The notes beneath the pieces are model-generated. The model was not told the DNA's origin and ran no database searches. It saw only the letters and a program-made list of their open reading frames with translations. DNA of 64,000 nucleotides. Source: Methanobrevibacter sp. (GTDB taxonomy: Archaea > Methanobacteriota > Methanobacteria > Methanobacteriales > Methanobacteriaceae). This document shows positions 53,312-61,723 of this stretch, in pieces (position 1 is the stretch's first letter; each line of letters opens with the position of its first letter). The stretch is taken from NCBI GenBank assembly GCA_017459665.1, contig JAFUCN010000069.1:1-64000 (forward strand). Direction: 5' to 3'. A program made the position numbers and the translations under genes.

Positions 53312-56300
53312 ATGGCAGAAAGAAATACTTATGATGGAACCCCCAACTCAGACGGATGGTATTTAAGTTTGGGATGGAGTGTGACTAGCGAAAATCGTTT
53401 TGTTCAACCGACGACAACGACTGTGTATGTGACACTTACATTAAAAAATGATAATTCAAGTGCTTATTTTTGGATGAATTCAGTGTTAAGTGGAAGTCTA
53501 AGTGTTGGTGGACAAGTATTTTCTTACTTTATGCCTCAAAGAGATTATTATGGTAATACAAACACTCTTCTTGCTTCTGCTTTTATCGATCTTAATCATG
53601 CATCAGATGGCACGTTAACAGGTGTCAATTTTATTGCAAATTGTCAATCAGATTCAGAGAATTTCTCTCATATTTCTGTGACAGGAGTTGACGATCTTCC
53701 AACAGTGATTCATGGTTCTGGTTCTGTCAATATCGGTTGTATCGACTTCTACCCATCTGATTGTCACATTTCTAACATTGGTTCTCAAGGATTTTCTTAT
53801 CAACGAGAAACTGGATTTAATGAAACGTCTGGAACTCCATCACAGTTTATTATTTATAACGGTTATGCAGGTGTTATGGCATTTCCTAGCGAATATAATG
53901 ATACAGCAATTCCGAAGAACAAAATCTTATTTCTAGATTATTCAGACTGTATACAAGTTGGACGTGGAATTAGGACATCAACAACGCGTAATAGTTCGAC
54001 AGGTTTAATTTCATCTGCATATGAAAAGATTTCTGGAACGTTAGATAATTCAAAGAAATCTGAAATTTGTGCAATTAGTTTTCAAGGAAACACGAACTAT
54101 AAAGTCATTATTTATAATTATCTTCGTCAACAAAACATTATCACAAATACTTCTGGAACTTTAAATCTTATTTCAACTTATGATAGTATTTGTCCACCTT
54201 CGCCGGAATTTGGTATAGACCATGTTAGACAATATGCACCTTCAACAGGTGCTTTTGGCGATCCTGCATTGGTGGTTCGAACGTTACCGGTTCCATTTAC
54301 TTCTGGTGTTGTCTCAGAAACATCAATTGAATTGTTTTCTAAACTCAAATCTGGAATTACTGGAAAATGTTATTTCTCAGCTATTATTCAAAATGAGGCA
54401 GGAATCTCAAATGGAACAGCTGTTAATCCGAACTTAATGCGATGTTATGCTCGTTATCGATACAAAGGTGAAATTGCTTGGACAGAATGGCAAGAAGCAA
54501 GCGATTTATTTACGTCAAGTAGTGATATTGCAAATGGAAAAGTTCATGAATGTTCAATTAACATTGTCTCAAAAAGAGGAAAGACAATAGAAATTCAAGT
54601 ATCATATGGAACAGTTAATGAAGAGTATGCAAGTGAACTTTATGAACAGTATTACTTTATTAGTGAACCTTACACATTAGAATTTGATACTTCTGTTGAA
54701 GAAATAACTCCAGGAACTTTACAAAATGCAGATTATTCAATTGAAATTTGGAAGAATTCAACAGATGGTAGTGATTATCATTTTTTGGTAGACATTTCGC
54801 ATATTGCAGTTAGCGACTTAGTTATTAGAAAAGAAAGAAATGTTCCAGAGGAATTGAGTGTTGACATAGAATATATTCAGTTTAAGAAGAAAATTGAAGC
54901 TGAAGGTCTTTCTAGCACAGATATAATCAAACCTTATTTAGTTGATATTATAGTTAAACGCAACTTTGAAGTTGTATTTTCTGGTGTACTTATGTATTCT
55001 CGTTTAACTCTTTCTGCAGTTCATTCTCAAACATTGCATCTTGAAGCGATGGGCTTTATAGAAGAATTATCTAAACGTTATATCAATTGTTCATTCGGAG
55101 ATATGAACTATCCAATGATTGCTCAAGAAATTCTAAAAGCATCTCAACACGAAATGAACTGGATAGACAACTATGATTTTCATTCAGATGACCAAGATTT
55201 GCACACAGGAACTTCTACACCTGGTGGTCAATATACTATGAATTATGTAACAGATAGTAGCACTGCTTATGCTAATGGATGGTTCAACAATGCAAAACGA
55301 ACATATACAAATTCTTATATGTCTTATGAATATGATAGCAATTCAATTCCTTCTTTTTACGCTGGACAACTATCTGGTTATGGAGGAGGTTATGAAGAGC
55401 TTGTTCCAGTCCCAGACACAAGTGGCGATGTAGGCATGATTTATCCTGGTAATTTTATTAGCCATTGGAATAACAAAAGTATTTCTTGGGACCCATACAC
55501 AACGCTTTATTGTTATAAGTTTTACTGTTCCGAATTTGTAGGAAGTGGATTAACAAGTGGAGTTCAGGGAGAACATCAATATTTGCATGTATCATTTTGG
55601 GTAAATCCTACTTTGTTTTTCGGATACCGTCCTAATGAAAATTATTGTACTCTAACATTTAGATTTGGACTTACAACAAATGAAAAGCTTGATGGTTTTG
55701 TTAATGCTTGGGGAACAAATGAAAATGGATTAGAATGGACTCGAAGTGTGACATTTTATCGTAAAGCGACAAATAATCCTGAAGATATATGGCAAAAAGT
55801 TGAATTTGAAGTTGACTGCGGAAGTCTAAAAGGACAACCGAGAGAAATTTGGTTTGAAAATACTTCTAATTTTCCATTTGGTGTTTGTGATTTTGATGTG
55901 TATCGTCCGAGTAATCATTCAAATGAACTTAATCCAGTTGTAAAACGATACAACCTTGGTTTTCGTACTAAAGTGTTCGATTCACATTTCTTTGATTCTA
56001 AAGCTTTTCCTAAAGATAGAATCAGACACTATTATAAGATTAGTTGTAAAGAAGCAATCTACAATTTATCTAAACTAATTAGTCAGAATTTTGAGTATTC
56101 AGTTGATCGAGATCGAGGTGTAAACTTTGTTCAAGCTCAAGGAAACCTGATTGCAGATAAGGTTGCAACATGGCCTGGAGAAATTAGAGAAATCAGTGTA
56201 GAAAGAGATGCATCTGTGCTTTATAATGTCGGTTATTCAGTTGATGCAACTTATGACCATACTGCAGCAGAATTCCTTTACAATACAGAGACTCCTCCTA

Positions 56301-56719
56301 AGTATTGTTTTGCTCAAAAAGATTCATGTGAGACATACTCACCAAGAGTTGCAATTACGACTGTAGATTCAAAAAATGCTGGAGAAATCGAAGAAGAGAC
56401 TAAAGGACTAATTCATGCAACTGATGAAGTTCAAGATGTGCCAATTCTCACTTTCGATTCAAACATTTATAATCCTGGAAATGTTCAGGTAGGTGATGCA
56501 TTTGGACTTCAACTTGAGGTTGATGACAATTTCTCATTTGTCAATGGGCAATATCGTGTCTACGGATATACATTAACGCTAACTCAAGACCACGTTGAAG
56601 ACATGCAAATCGATTTAGTTCCGTTTACAGCTCTTCAAATGCAACTAATGACATTCCCGAAATCAATGAAAAACATGATGAATAACATTAGAAGAATTCA
56701 ATTAAAGGCAAAACAATGA
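53312..56719 (+). CDS. Baseplate hub or tail-associated protein (Tal-like)
   Basis: An 1,135-residue protein after TAGGAGG. An N-terminal extension of about 460 residues is beta-rich and may be carbohydrate-binding. From about residue 480 the hub begins (FLVDISHIAVSDLVIRKERN, SVDIEYIQFKKKI, VFSGVLMYSRLTL, LEAMGFIEELSKRYINCSF), resembling gp27-like hub domains of siphoviruses. An insert of about 280 residues (YDFHSDDQDLHTGTSTPG to VYRPSNHSNEL) interrupts it before the C-terminal hub part. No lytic motif is seen. Confidence 0.72.
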   Translation: MAERNTYDGTPNSDGWYLSLGWSVTSENRFVQPTTTTVYVTLTLKNDNSSAYFWMNSVLSGSLSVGGQVFSYFMPQRDYYGNTNTLLASAFIDLNHASDGTLTGVNFIANCQSDSENFSHISVTGVDDLPTVIHGSGSVNIGCIDFYPSDCHISNIGSQGFSYQRETGFNETSGTPSQFIIYNGYAGVMAFPSEYNDTAIPKNKILFLDYSDCIQVGRGIRTSTTRNSSTGLISSAYEKISGTLDNSKKSEICAISFQGNTNYKVIIYNYLRQQNIITNTSGTLNLISTYDSICPPSPEFGIDHVRQYAPSTGAFGDPALVVRTLPVPFTSGVVSETSIELFSKLKSGITGKCYFSAIIQNEAGISNGTAVNPNLMRCYARYRYKGEIAWTEWQEASDLFTSSSDIANGKVHECSINIVSKRGKTIEIQVSYGTVNEEYASELYEQYYFISEPYTLEFDTSVEEITPGTLQNADYSIEIWKNSTDGSDYHFLVDISHIAVSDLVIRKERNVPEELSVDIEYIQFKKKIEAEGLSSTDIIKPYLVDIIVKRNFEVVFSGVLMYSRLTLSAVHSQTLHLEAMGFIEELSKRYINCSFGDMNYPMIAQEILKASQHEMNWIDNYDFHSDDQDLHTGTSTPGGQYTMNYVTDSSTAYANGWFNNAKRTYTNSYMSYEYDSNSIPSFYAGQLSGYGGGYEELVPVPDTSGDVGMIYPGNFISHWNNKSISWDPYTTLYCYKFYCSEFVGSGLTSGVQGEHQYLHVSFWVNPTLFFGYRPNENYCTLTFRFGLTTNEKLDGFVNAWGTNENGLEWTRSVTFYRKATNNPEDIWQKVEFEVDCGSLKGQPREIWFENTSNFPFGVCDFDVYRPSNHSNELNPVVKRYNLGFRTKVFDSHFFDSKAFPKDRIRHYYKISCKEAIYNLSKLISQNFEYSVDRDRGVNFVQAQGNLIADKVATWPGEIREISVERDASVLYNVGYSVDATYDHTAAEFLYNTETPPKYCFAQKDSCETYSPRVAITTVDSKNAGEIEEETKGLIHATDEVQDVPILTFDSNIYNPGNVQVGDAFGLQLEVDDNFSFVNGQYRVYGYTLTLTQDHVEDMQIDLVPFTALQMQLMTFPKSMKNMMNNIRRIQLKAKQ

Positions 56720-57111
56720 GTCAAGTCGAAGTCACAATTAACAGTCGATACATTAAAGATAAACTCGATGCAAGAATTCCAGTGGCAAACAGATTGATGT
56801 TAGAGCAAATTCAAAGATTATCTCGTCCAAGAACTCCTTTAGCTGAAACTTCTCAACTTAGAGGACAGGTTAGCAAAAAAGTCATTGGAACTCATGGAAT
56901 CATACAGTGGATGGTTCCGTATGCAAGTTATCAAGAAAGAGGCATGCGATATGATGGGTCACATGTTGTTAGAAAATATACTACTCCCGGAACAGGTAAA
57001 GATTTTGCAAAAAAAGCAGTTGTAAGAGTTATTAAGGATGCCGATCGATATTATCAGCTTTTAGAAAAGATGCAAGTAAAACTTTATCGCAAACAAAGAA
57101 CAAATTTCTAA
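56716..57111 (+). CDS. Minor capsid or neck protein
   Basis: A 131-residue protein overlapping the hub gene by four bases. LAETSQLRGQVSKKVIG, IQWMVPYASYQERGMRYDGS and YTTPGTGKDFAKKAVVRVI fit the 'minor capsid protein 2' or head-tail connector family. Its place after the hub rather than between capsid and tail tube is unusual. Confidence 0.7.
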   Translation: MSQVEVTINSRYIKDKLDARIPVANRLMLEQIQRLSRPRTPLAETSQLRGQVSKKVIGTHGIIQWMVPYASYQERGMRYDGSHVVRKYTTPGTGKDFAKKAVVRVIKDADRYYQLLEKMQVKLYRKQRTNF

Positions 57112-57349
57112 AGAAGTTATCTATTTATGCCATAAGTTTAATGCCATAGATTAAATATCTTGGAAAATGATTATCTAGATGACTTCTGGAATTACTTTGA
57201 CTTTAAAGATAATAGAATACCTATCTTTGAGTTAAAATGTCTCCAGAGTTAAACTAGATATGCTAGAATGAAAATGCATTAAAGAAGTCATATTTTATAC
57301 TTCCAGAGTGACTTCTAGAATCATTTTTAGTACTTTTTTCAAAAAAGTA
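57112..57349. repeat. Non-coding region with repeated CTAGA/TCTGGAAT motifs
   Basis: No gene is visible. Short related motifs recur: CTAGATGACTTCTGGAAT, CTCCAGAGTTAAACTAGA, TTCCAGAGTGACTTCTAGAA. The same core TTCT[AG]GAAT is found again in the gap at 60762-60977. It could be a replication origin, protein-binding iterons or a packaging-related site. Confidence 0.4.
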
Positions 57350-57378
57350 TTTACTTTTTAAGCAAAATGTATTATAAT
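57350..57378 (+). promoter_or_regulatory. Promoter (TTTACT-17-TATAAT)
   Basis: TTTACT 57350-57355, TATAAT 57373-57378, spacer 17, then AAAGGAG before ATG 57416. Confidence 0.7.
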
Positions 57379-57415
57379 CTATCTATAACATCAATTATAA
57401 AGCAAAGGAGCTAAG

Positions 57416-57826
57416 ATGAAATCAATCTATAAAATCTATCAACCTAATCATCCAACTTTTAGAGTTGATAAGAAACAGGAAATATACTTTGATGAAGATT
57501 TTCGTAAAGTCTATGAATCAGAATATATTCCTGAAGACAATCAAAAAGATATTCAAATTCTTGAATTGTTATTTGAAAAGTTCAATATTGCACATCCATC
57601 TGACTTTAGAGGACACAGCTTAAGCGTTGGAGATATCGTTGAACTTCAAGTTGTAAATGAAGAAGATTCAGTTTATGACTTTGAAGAAGAAAAAGAAGTT
57701 CAATTGATTTGTGACAGGAACTATTATATTTGCTGTAATTGCGGTTGGCAAAAAATTGACTTTATATTAACTAAAGAATACATTGAACAAGCAGATAGCA
57801 AACTTTATCAACAAATGAGGGGTTAG
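57416..57826 (+). CDS. YodL-domain-like protein
   Basis: A 136-residue protein. The block HPSDFRGHSLSVGDIVELQV is the hallmark of YodL-like domains found in phage and plasmid polyvalent proteins; the N-terminal YKIYQPNHPTFRVD is also typical. Its molecular role is unknown. It heads an operon of small genes with strong ribosome sites. Confidence 0.7.
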   Translation: MKSIYKIYQPNHPTFRVDKKQEIYFDEDFRKVYESEYIPEDNQKDIQILELLFEKFNIAHPSDFRGHSLSVGDIVELQVVNEEDSVYDFEEEKEVQLICDRNYYICCNCGWQKIDFILTKEYIEQADSKLYQQMRG

Positions 57827-57834
57827 GAGGAAAT

Positions 57835-58092
57835 ATGGAACGTTTTAACATTTTACTTGAAATTGATTGCGACCCGATGAATCGTCATCAAGAAGAATTT
57901 GGCAAATATATCTTTAACAGAATTCTTTCACAAGAATATCAAAAACCTAACTTTACGGTTTTTGGAAACTGGGGATGGTACATCACAGTTAACGAAGAAG
58001 AACAAACTAAAATTAAAGAATTCCTAACAAGGCAATATGATGCCGGAAATCTAAGATACGCTGGATGGGGAAAGCAAGAGGAGGACAAATAA
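57835..58092 (+). CDS. Hypothetical protein, 85 residues
   Basis: TAGGAGG precedes ATG 57835. The product has an alpha/beta look (FNILLEIDCDPMNRHQEEFG, FGNWGWYITVNEEE) and is acidic overall. Its stop overlaps the next ATG (TAATG). No family is recognised. Confidence 0.75.
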   Translation: MERFNILLEIDCDPMNRHQEEFGKYIFNRILSQEYQKPNFTVFGNWGWYITVNEEEQTKIKEFLTRQYDAGNLRYAGWGKQEEDK

Positions 58093-58532
58093 TGGAACTT
58101 GACAAACGTCTCACAGAATTGGAACATAACTTTAAGAATACATTAGCTTTCAGTTACGTTATTGATTATTCAACAGAATCTGGAACTCCTAAAGAAAGTT
58201 CAGAACTTGGAACAATCAAAGTTGAACACGGAAAAGCAGTTTTTCGTCGAGAAAAAGACTTACATAAGTATGAATATGAGATTCAAGAAATCGATAAAGA
58301 CAATATGGGCTTTAAGTATACTTGTGGTCCACTAATCTTTCATTTTAGAGTCCATCCAAATGTCGATAGAATTCCTTTTGGTGGAGATGTCAAACAATTA
58401 GATAAAGACCTGCACTATCGAGTTCTTGAACATGGTTTGCCATTCAAATTTGAATTTGCTGAATATGATGACGTGACGTATTATTACTACAAAGGAAAGA
58501 TTTATGAAGAATTGTTCTATATAGGAGACTAA
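58092..58532 (+). CDS. Hypothetical protein, 146 residues
   Basis: ATG 58092 follows GAGGAC within the previous gene's end; a longer in-frame start at 58065 is less likely. The product is charged with many Tyr residues and a beta-rich middle (LGTIKVEHGKAVFRREKDLH). No motif is recognised. Confidence 0.7.
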   Translation: MELDKRLTELEHNFKNTLAFSYVIDYSTESGTPKESSELGTIKVEHGKAVFRREKDLHKYEYEIQEIDKDNMGFKYTCGPLIFHFRVHPNVDRIPFGGDVKQLDKDLHYRVLEHGLPFKFEFAEYDDVTYYYYKGKIYEELFYIGD

Positions 58533-58533
58533 C

Positions 58534-58845
58534 ATGATATTTACAGCTAGAGAAGTTTCAAACGAAGCAGTTAAAGTTTTAGTTTCTTTGAATCTAAACA
58601 ATGAAGAATTTGAAAAGGTAAAGTACTTAATACGTAATTCTGTGGGTTTTCTTCATCGAATTTCACGAGAAGATGAACAAGAATCAACGTTTATTGCTCA
58701 ATGCAATTATGTAATTTGTGATGCTGAGAAACAAACAGACAACAAAGAACTAGCAATTGCAGCTGATTGTCTAAAAATAGCAGCTCTTAAATTCATCAAA
58801 GAGAAGAATCAACAACTAACAACAATATTGGAGGAACAACAATGA
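58534..58845 (+). CDS. Hypothetical protein, 103 residues
   Basis: Starts two bases after the previous stop, with TAGGAG upstream. Predicted mostly helical (VSNEAVKVLVSLNLNNEEFE, ELAIAADCLKIAALKFIKEK). It overlaps the next gene by four bases. No function can be assigned. Confidence 0.7.
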   Translation: MIFTAREVSNEAVKVLVSLNLNNEEFEKVKYLIRNSVGFLHRISREDEQESTFIAQCNYVICDAEKQTDNKELAIAADCLKIAALKFIKEKNQQLTTILEEQQ

Positions 58846-59210
58846 AATCAAGAATTGAATGTATTCGATATCTCTTTAGAGACAATTCAAGTTTTTCTAA
58901 AGACAATTTAGACATTAATATAGAAATATTTGAAAGAGTCTATCATGACTTACAACAAGATGAGTCACGACTAAGAATGAAAGCTAAATCTGGAGAGAAA
59001 GCAATAAATGAGTATCATGATTTTCTTGTGAATTTTGATTCACTATTAGAAGATTGGTATTTCGATGAACTTTCTGAACATTGCGAACATCAGGAAGTAG
59101 AAAAATCAGATGAATCATATTTTACACCTGGTCCAACAGGAGAAGGAGTTGAATATGAATATCAAGTTATAACATGCAAATTTTGCGGAAAGGAGTTAGA
59201 AAATGACTAA
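58842..59210 (+). CDS. Hypothetical protein with C-terminal zinc ribbon
   Basis: A 122-residue protein after TGGAGG. The N-terminal 75 residues are helical. The C-terminal part has CEHQEVEKSDES and later ITCKFCGKEL, which could bind zinc through His/Cys pairs. It overlaps the next gene by eight bases. Confidence 0.7.
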   Translation: MKSRIECIRYLFRDNSSFSKDNLDINIEIFERVYHDLQQDESRLRMKAKSGEKAINEYHDFLVNFDSLLEDWYFDELSEHCEHQEVEKSDESYFTPGPTGEGVEYEYQVITCKFCGKELEND

Positions 59211-60060
59211 TTTACTGGAATTCATGGGAGTTCCACAAGAAGAAAGATTTACAGAACTACAGAAGAAAGATTTTGACACAATCATTACAACTATTCGAAA
59301 AGATTTAGCTGAAGAAAACTTCCATATTACTCAAGAATTCTTTTCAAATGGCTATCTTATTCGAGATGACCACAAAATATGGATTTTTTATGTTAAAGAA
59401 TGTCCTGACTGGAGATTCGGAGTTTGGATTGACAATTGGGGTATATGGGCAAGCAAAAGACAGAATACAACTGATGAAGATTATTATCAGATTCAAACTT
59501 TTGCTCAACATGAAAACTATATTGATAAGTTTAAACCTTCTGTATCTACACTTTTAGTTAAAGAGCAGCTTTACAAAGGAGACGTCAACAAATATAATCA
59601 AGACTTTCACTGGGCTCAAGAAGAAAGAAAACGTATGTTTAGATATATTCGAGATTTTCCTGCATTAGCTTGGTATCAAGACACACACTATACAGACTTA
59701 AAGTTTGAATATGTTAGCTTAGAAAAAGCACAAAAAGAATTTGAAGAAAGCGAAAAGGAACGACTTGCTTCAGAAGATGATTATGAACAGCAAAAGAAAG
59801 AAGAATATGACTTTGTTGCTTCAATTCTTAAGAAGAAATATAAACGTTACAAAATCTTATATGACTCCAACAGTTTTCCTTGTTATACTGTAATAATAGA
59901 AGACGAGAAATTGAGACAATGGAATGACTTTTTAACTGATGAAGAAGAGAAACAACTGAAAAAGATTCGATCAAAACATAATAAGTATAATGGAGCGTGT
60001 TTTATGAATAATGCTCTATATGTAAAATCAATAAATGAGGTAGAAGATGAAAACAATTAG
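59203..60060 (+). CDS. Hypothetical acidic protein, 285 residues
   Basis: Largest gene of the small-gene operon, with AAAGGAG upstream. An N-terminal alpha/beta domain (WIFYVKECPDWRFGVWIDNW) is followed by a highly charged coiled region (QKEFEESEKERLASEDDYEQ) and a further mixed domain. No enzyme motif is recognised. It overlaps the next gene by 14 bases. Confidence 0.7.
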   Translation: MTNLLEFMGVPQEERFTELQKKDFDTIITTIRKDLAEENFHITQEFFSNGYLIRDDHKIWIFYVKECPDWRFGVWIDNWGIWASKRQNTTDEDYYQIQTFAQHENYIDKFKPSVSTLLVKEQLYKGDVNKYNQDFHWAQEERKRMFRYIRDFPALAWYQDTHYTDLKFEYVSLEKAQKEFEESEKERLASEDDYEQQKKEEYDFVASILKKKYKRYKILYDSNSFPCYTVIIEDEKLRQWNDFLTDEEEKQLKKIRSKHNKYNGACFMNNALYVKSINEVEDENN

Positions 60061-60403
60061 CAGAGAAAAATTCAACGATATTTTAGTATTATCATATGAC
60101 CTTTTTAGAAAAAGAACTCACATGAAAATCAACGGAATGTGTGATTATTCATATGATGTTGATGAGTCAGAAGACACGATAGAATCACGTCTTTCGTACT
60201 TAGATTATTTAATCAATGAAAAGCACTTCAATGAATCAAACTTCTTACCACAAGAAGACTACATTACAATCAGATTCTATTATACTCCTGGAACGACATC
60301 AGAAGAAATTGCAGATGCTTTTACAGATTATATTAAAGACCTGTCATATGAAGATTTTGAGCAACTCTTAAAAACTAAGAAGCTTGATTTTCACTATTCA
60401 TAA
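60047..60403 (+). CDS. Hypothetical protein, 118 residues
   Basis: Last gene of the operon, with GAGGTAGAAG upstream. The product is acidic and helical (YSYDVDESEDTIESRLSYLD, EEIADAFTDYIKDLSYEDF). Its 3' end overlaps the convergent gene at 60375-60716 by 29 bases. Confidence 0.68.
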   Translation: MKTISREKFNDILVLSYDLFRKRTHMKINGMCDYSYDVDESEDTIESRLSYLDYLINEKHFNESNFLPQEDYITIRFYYTPGTTSEEIADAFTDYIKDLSYEDFEQLLKTKKLDFHYS

Positions 60404-60716
60404 AGTCATAGAGGTCTTCGAAAGAATGACAATCAGGGTGTGTTCCGTCTAGCAAAATGATGTTTTTATTAAACTTATCCCAATCTTTGTCACATTCACA
60501 TAACCAATAACCGAAGTTGTCATCTTCATCTTGTAGAAGTGAATAGACTTCACGAAATAGATTTGACCCAAAGCTGAAATCAAGTCCAAGAAAATCAGTT
60601 TCAATTCCGAATTTTTCTGCATTTTCTCTCATAAATGAATCTAGTGTTGAAAGATATTCATCATCTTTTTGGTAAGCATTAGCTAATCTTATAAATTGCT
60701 CTTTTGTTAAGTTCAT
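60375..60716 (-). CDS. Hypothetical reverse-strand acidic protein, 113 residues
   Basis: AGGAGG precedes its ATG at 60716, and a TGTACT-17-TATAAT promoter lies at 60733-60761 on the same strand. The product is acidic, with many Asp and Phe residues (FLGLDFSFGSNLFREVYSLL, DDNFGYWLCECDKDWDKF). It resembles small inhibitory or mimic proteins by charge only. No family is recognised. Confidence 0.7.
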   Translation of the reverse strand: MNLTKEQFIRLANAYQKDDEYLSTLDSFMRENAEKFGIETDFLGLDFSFGSNLFREVYSLLQDEDDNFGYWLCECDKDWDKFNKNIILLDGTHPDCHSFEDLYDFMNSENQAS

Positions 60717-60732
60717 AATTCCTCCTAAAATA

Positions 60733-60761
60733 ATTATACATCTTTATTGTCAAAAAGTACA
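60733..60761 (-). promoter_or_regulatory. Promoter for the reverse-strand 60375-60716 gene
   Basis: On the reverse strand TGTACT (60756-60761), 17 bases, TATAAT (60733-60738), then AGGAGG. One base differs from the TTTACT consensus. Confidence 0.6.
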
Positions 60762-60977
60762 TCTAGAAGCTTCTAGATGATTTCTAGAATCAACTAGCGA
60801 CTTATAAGAATAGTTTATATGTTATTTGAAAAATTCTTCTAGAGATATCTAGAATATCACCAGAAACTTTGAAAGTAGTTAGTCGATAAACTATATGTTA
60901 ATTTTCTAAAGTTTCTCAGAAGTCATCTAGTGAATTCTGGCAATAAAAGTTTCACTATTTCAATTTTAGTCAAAAGA
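60762..60977. repeat. Second non-coding region with CTAGA/TTCTAGAAT motifs
   Basis: No gene is visible. TCTAGAAGCTTCTAGATGATTT, TTTCTAGAATCAAC, CTTCTAGAGATATCTAGAATA, and AGTCATCTAGTGAATTCTGG repeat the core seen at 57112-57349. TAGTTTATATGTTA also recurs in near form (ACTATATGTTAATTT). These two gaps bracket the 57.4-60.7 kb gene block. Confidence 0.4.
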
Positions 60978-60986
60978 TGATATAAT
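60978..60986 (+). promoter_or_regulatory. Extended -10 promoter, leaderless
   Basis: TGA-TATAAT ends six bases before ATG 60993. No ribosome site fits. Confidence 0.55.
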
Positions 60987-60992
60987 CAAAAT

Positions 60993-61211
60993 ATGGATGA
61001 TTGGCAAAAATTATTGACAGCACGTTGGCAAACACTTCCAGAGAAGTTTGTTATCTGCATTGATGCAAAATCTTTTTCTAAAGATGAAATCATCGAACAT
61101 ATCAAACTAAAAGATGAAATCTATGAAATCATTAGTAAGTGTGAACGAGAATACTTTGATAGACTCAAAGATGGTTCTTTAATTAAAATACTTAAGGAGG
61201 ACAACAAATGA
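60993..61211 (+). CDS. Hypothetical protein, 72 residues
   Basis: A short, probably leaderless gene overlapping the phosphoesterase start as ATGA. The product (MDDWQKLLTARWQTLPEKFV...) is helical and charged. No family is recognised. Coupling suggests a shared function with the phosphoesterase. Confidence 0.65.
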   Translation: MDDWQKLLTARWQTLPEKFVICIDAKSFSKDEIIEHIKLKDEIYEIISKCEREYFDRLKDGSLIKILKEDNK

Positions 61212-61723
61212 TATACTACACAAGCGATTTACATTTTGGACATAAAAACATTCTAAAATGGGAGAATAGAAAATGTTCTACTGTTGACGAGATGGACAAA
61301 ATGCTGATTGACAACTGGAATTCTAAAGTCTTAGAAAATGATGAAGTATATGTTTTGGGAGATGTTAGTTTTTATCAAAAATTCGACAAGAACCGAGAAT
61401 TGATTCAAAGTCTTCATGGGAAAAAGTTTCTCATTAAAGGAAATCATGACTTTGGAATCACAAAGTATTGCAAAGATTTGTTTGAAAAGATTCTTCCTTA
61501 CATGGAAATTAAAGATGAAAATAGAGAAGTTATGCTCTTTCACTATCCAATTTTTAACTGGAACAAACAACAATATGGAACGTATCATTGCTATGGGCAT
61601 GTTCATTCTAATGAGGAGTTTCAACTAAACATCAAAAATTCATTTAACGTTGGAGTTGATGTAAATAATTATTTTCCTGTTACATTAGATGAACTTATAG
61701 AGAAACAGAACGAATCTTTCTGA
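61208..61723 (+). CDS. Calcineurin-like metallophosphoesterase
   Basis: A 171-residue phosphoesterase with the complete metal-binding set: TSDLHFGH (D-x-H), YVLGDVSF (GD), IKGNHDFG (GNHD), MLFHYPIF (His) and CYGHVHSN (GHxH). AAGGAGG precedes the ATG. Small enzymes of this type act on phosphodiesters, cyclic nucleotides or RNA ends; substrate cannot be read from the sequence. It could belong with the phage's RNA-repair enzymes or counter host nucleotide signals. It converges with the terminase gene. Confidence 0.87.
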   Translation: MIYYTSDLHFGHKNILKWENRKCSTVDEMDKMLIDNWNSKVLENDEVYVLGDVSFYQKFDKNRELIQSLHGKKFLIKGNHDFGITKYCKDLFEKILPYMEIKDENREVMLFHYPIFNWNKQQYGTYHCYGHVHSNEEFQLNIKNSFNVGVDVNNYFPVTLDELIEKQNESF

